A stretch of DNA of 64,000 nt from JBLZUR01 sp048565625 (GTDB lineage: Bacteria > Pseudomonadota > Alphaproteobacteria > Sphingomonadales > Sphingomonadaceae). The stretch covers positions 62,001-126,000 of the forward strand of contig NZ_JBLZUR010000002.1 of assembly GCF_048565625.1 (NCBI RefSeq), read 5' to 3'. Positions 61,795 through 64,000 of the stretch are shown here, piece after piece (positions within the stretch are counted from its first letter, which is position 1; the number at the start of each line of letters is the position of its first letter). A program made the translations under genes and the position numbers. Under the pieces are notes generated by a model that worked only from the letters and a program-made list of their open reading frames with translations, had not been told where the DNA came from and did no database searches.

Positions 61795-62865
61795 ATGCTG
61801 TACATCATCGCCGAGGCGCTCGACTTCCCCGGCATCCTCAACCTCATCCGCTACATCACCTTCCGCGCGGGCGCGGCGGCGCTGACGGCGTTGTTCTTGG
61901 GCCTGATCATCGGGCCGAAGTTCATCGGCTGGCTGCGGATCCGGCAGGGCAAGGGGCAGCCGATCCGCAGCGACGGGCCGCAGACCCATCTCGCCAAGGT
62001 CGGCACGCCGACGATGGGCGGGCTGATGATCCTGACCTCGGTCTCGGTCTCGATGCTGCTGTGGATGGACCTCGGCAACCGTTACACCTGGGCGTGCCTG
62101 CTGACGACGCTCGGCTTCGGGCTGATCGGGTTCCTCGACGACTACGACAAGGTCAAGAAGCGGAGCCACAAGGGCGTGTCGGGCAAGACCCGCCTCCTCG
62201 CCGAGTTCGTCATTGCTGGGTTCGCCAGCTGGATGATCCTGTCGGGCAACGGCACGCATGTCTACGTGCCGTTCTACAACGGGCCGGTGATCGACCTCGG
62301 GCCGTTCTACATCCTGTTCGCCGCCTTCACGATCGTCGCGTTCGGCAATGCGGTGAACCTGACCGATGGGCTGGATGGCCTTGCGACGATGCCGGTGGTG
62401 ATCGCGGCCTTGGCGTTCTTCGTGATCGCGTACCTCGTCGGCAATGCGAAGTTCGCGGAGTATCTCGGCATCCCGCATGTGCCGGGGGCCGGGAATTTGA
62501 CGATCCTGACGGCGTGCATGATCGGCGCGTGCCTCGCCTTCCTCTGGTTCAACGCGCCGCCTGCCGCCGTCTTCATGGGCGATACAGGTAGCCTCGCGCT
62601 GGGCGGCGCGCTCGGGGCGATCGCGGTGACGACGCACCACGAGATCGTGCTGGGGATCGTCGGCGGGCTGTTCGTGATCGAGGCCCTGTCGGTCATCATC
62701 CAGGTGTTCTTCTACAAGCGGACCGGCAAGCGCGTGTTCCGCATGGCGCCGATCCACCATCATTTCGAGCAGCTCGGCTGGAGCGAGCCGACGGTCGTGA
62801 TCCGGTTCTGGATCGTATCGTTCGTGCTGGCGCTCGCGGGCCTCGCGACGTTGAAGCTGAGGTGA
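61795..62865 (+). CDS. mraY: Phospho-MurNAc-pentapeptide transferase
   Basis: This integral membrane enzyme makes lipid I from UDP-MurNAc-pentapeptide and undecaprenyl phosphate. The 356 residues form about ten helices. Catalytic and signature blocks are KVGTPTMGGLMILTSVSVSM, GFLDDYDKVKKRSHKGVSGK, NAVNLTDGLDGLATMPVVIA, VFMGDTGSLALGGALGAIA and FRMAPIHHHFEQLGWSEPTV. The ATG follows the murF stop by one base. Confidence 0.97.
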   Translation: MLYIIAEALDFPGILNLIRYITFRAGAAALTALFLGLIIGPKFIGWLRIRQGKGQPIRSDGPQTHLAKVGTPTMGGLMILTSVSVSMLLWMDLGNRYTWACLLTTLGFGLIGFLDDYDKVKKRSHKGVSGKTRLLAEFVIAGFASWMILSGNGTHVYVPFYNGPVIDLGPFYILFAAFTIVAFGNAVNLTDGLDGLATMPVVIAALAFFVIAYLVGNAKFAEYLGIPHVPGAGNLTILTACMIGACLAFLWFNAPPAAVFMGDTGSLALGGALGAIAVTTHHEIVLGIVGGLFVIEALSVIIQVFFYKRTGKRVFRMAPIHHHFEQLGWSEPTVVIRFWIVSFVLALAGLATLKLR

Positions 62866-62881
62866 GCACGTTGGCGCCCTT

Positions 62882-63018
62882 CATCCTCCCCATCGTAGAT
62901 GGGGAGGGGGACCATCCGCAGGATGGTGGAGGGGCGGTGCGCAGCACCGGCTGCGCCGGCCCCTCCACCACCGCCTTCGGCGGCGGTCCCCCTCCCCGCG
63001 CTTCGCGCAGGGAGGATG
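62882..63018 (+). repeat. Multi-arm palindromic repeat between mraY and murD
   Basis: This 137-bp palindrome has nested perfect arms: CATCCTCCC with GGGAGGATG at the ends, GGGGAGGGGGACC with its inverse, and GGTGGAGGGGC with its inverse. It looks like the intergenic palindromic repeats common in sphingomonad genomes. The right outer arm contains the GGAGG ribosome-binding site of murD, so the hairpin could hide it. Confidence 0.85.
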
Positions 63019-63022
63019 TTCT

Positions 63023-64000
63023 GTGATCACCAGTCCGGCTTTCTCGGGGAAGCGTTACGCCGTTCTCGGCCTTGCGCGCTCGGGCCAGGCGACGGTGCGC
63101 GCGCTGTTGGCGAGCGGGGCGCAGGTCACCGCATGGGACGGGAAGGAAGAGGCGCGGGACGCACTCGCGGGTGAGGTGTCGTTCGCCGATCCGCTCACCA
63201 TAGACCTCACCGGCTATGCGGCGGTCATCGTCTCGCCGGGCGTGCCGCTCAACAAGCACCCGCTGCCCGCCCATGCGGCGAAGTTCGGGGTGCCGGTGAT
63301 CGGCGATATCGAGCTGTTCGCGCAGGCCCGCGCCTCGCTCCCGCCGCACCGGGTGGTCGGGATCACCGGCACCAACGGCAAATCGACCACCACCGCGCTC
63401 ATCACCCACATCCTGGAAATGGCGGGGGTGCCGGTGCTGATGGGTGGCAATATCGGCCTGCCCATCCTTGGCCGCAATCCTCTGCCGGAGGGTGGGGTCT
63501 ATGTGCTGGAGCTGTCGAGCTACCAGATCGACCTGACCTTCAGCCTCAACTGCGACGTCGCGGTGCTGACCAACATCACGCCGGACCATCTCGATCGGTA
63601 TGATGGGTTCGAGGCATACGCGGCGAGCAAGGCGCGGCTGTTCGAGATGTCGAGCGGTGTCGCGGTGATCGCGGTAGAGGATGGTGAGACACGGCGGATT
63701 GCGTTCGGCCTTTCCGCGAACGCCCCGTTCGTGCTGAGCGAAGTCGAAGCACGGGGAACGGGCGATGGTCGTGGTAACCCGTCCTTCGACTTCGCTCAGG
63801 ACGAACGGGTACTGGCGGTAAGGTCGACAGAGATCGCCGACCAGTCCGCTTGGCCGAGCCTGCAGGGCCCGCACAACGCCCAGAACGTTGCTTGTGCGAG
63901 CGCCGCCTGTAAGACTCTCGGCCTCAGCGACACTCAAATCGAACACGGCCTGCGCACCTACCCCGGCCTACCGCACCGCATGGAGCGCGTCACTGAGCGC
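63023..64000 (+). CDS. murD: UDP-MurNAc-L-alanine:D-glutamate ligase (5' part)
   Basis: The gene is open at the window edge (326 codons visible). MurD adds D-Glu. Seen are the N-terminal Rossmann-like GKRYAVLGLARSGQATVRAL, SPGVPLNKHPLPAHAAKFGV, the P-loop VVGITGTNGKSTTTALITHI, LELSSYQIDLTF and LTNITPDHLDRYDGFEAYAA. LQGPHNAQNVACASAACKTL begins the C-terminal part. GTG with GGAGG eight bases upstream is the start; the ATG seven bases before is out of frame. A palindromic repeat is inserted in frame between the central and C-terminal regions. Confidence 0.93.
   Translation, partial: MITSPAFSGKRYAVLGLARSGQATVRALLASGAQVTAWDGKEEARDALAGEVSFADPLTIDLTGYAAVIVSPGVPLNKHPLPAHAAKFGVPVIGDIELFAQARASLPPHRVVGITGTNGKSTTTALITHILEMAGVPVLMGGNIGLPILGRNPLPEGGVYVLELSSYQIDLTFSLNCDVAVLTNITPDHLDRYDGFEAYAASKARLFEMSSGVAVIAVEDGETRRIAFGLSANAPFVLSEVEARGTGDGRGNPSFDFAQDERVLAVRSTEIADQSAWPSLQGPHNAQNVACASAACKTLGLSDTQIEHGLRTYPGLPHRMERVTER
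63724..63809 (+). repeat. In-frame palindromic repeat inside murD
   Basis: Two 32-base arms match as an inverted repeat in 30 of 32 bases, separated by 22 bases. Left arm: CCCGTTCGTGCTGAGCGAAG and on; right arm is its inverse. The element is read through as PFVLSEVEARG and, at the other arm, SFDFAQDERV. These peptides are familiar as translations of a dispersed sphingomonad repeat. The frame of murD is kept. Confidence 0.88.

Noticed and set aside
1..64000. CRISPR arrays, rRNA genes, prophage structural genes
   Set aside because: No regularly spaced direct repeats, rRNA signatures, or phage capsid, tail or integrase genes were seen.

Overview
The window looks like a chromosomal segment of an alphaproteobacterium of the Sphingomonadaceae (Sphingomonas type). 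The grounds are high GC, alphaproteobacterial split pntAA/pntAB/pntB genes, a MipZ division regulator, a PgmG-type sugar mutase, TonB-dependent receptors, the compact dcw order mraZ-rsmH-ftsL-ftsI-murE-murF-mraY-murD, and palindromic repeats whose in-frame translation (FVLSEVEA / FDFAQDER) I associate with sphingomonad genomes. This is a reading of gene content, not a phylogenetic result.

Positions 1-16920 are core: a short-chain dehydrogenase tail, the proton-translocating transhydrogenase operon, an acetyl-CoA acetyltransferase, a 1506-residue multidomain glycosyltransferase, panC, mipZ overlapping a small J-domain gene, pgmG, a lipid kinase coupled to a YaiI-family gene, hemB, and a tRNA-Arg(ACG).

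Positions 16921 to about 34990 are an accessory island beginning at the 3' end of that tRNA. It holds an ArsR regulator with an operator-like palindrome, an orphan MbcA/ParS/Xre antitoxin-like gene, and a CoA-ester catabolic cassette. The cassette contains a nitronate-monooxygenase-like gene, an acyl-CoA synthetase, an enoyl/quinone reductase, a SnoaL-like protein, a TetR regulator, an HSD10-like SDR, a tandem-hotdog thioesterase, a thiolase, a GFA-like protein and an ecdysteroid-kinase-like phosphotransferase. Three near-identical palindromes (consensus TGACTnnnnAGTCA) sit at the heads of every transcription unit of this cassette, so it looks like a self-contained TetR regulon. The cassette is decaying: an 837-bp IS5-family element splits the acyl-CoA synthetase, the thiolase has a frameshift, and a deletion has fused two unrelated gene remnants. 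A second IS copy, one base different, abuts a TniQ-like gene that has lost its N-terminus.

Positions 34999-55000 return to core genes: a bile-acid/sodium-symporter-like transporter, a DUF4198 protein, nadB, a CHASE4 chemoreceptor translationally overlapping a TonB-dependent receptor, a cobalamin-riboswitch-controlled btuB-btuF-btuC-btuD operon, a hemerythrin protein, an FNR-type regulator with an FNR-like palindrome and a divergent 36-residue membrane ORF, purL, an MliC-like lipoprotein, cysK and a TRIC-family channel.

Positions 55000-64000 are the start of the division/cell-wall (dcw) cluster, preceded by MraZ-box-like repeats. It contains two palindromic repeat elements: one between mraY and murD that includes the murD ribosome-binding site, and one inserted in frame inside murD.
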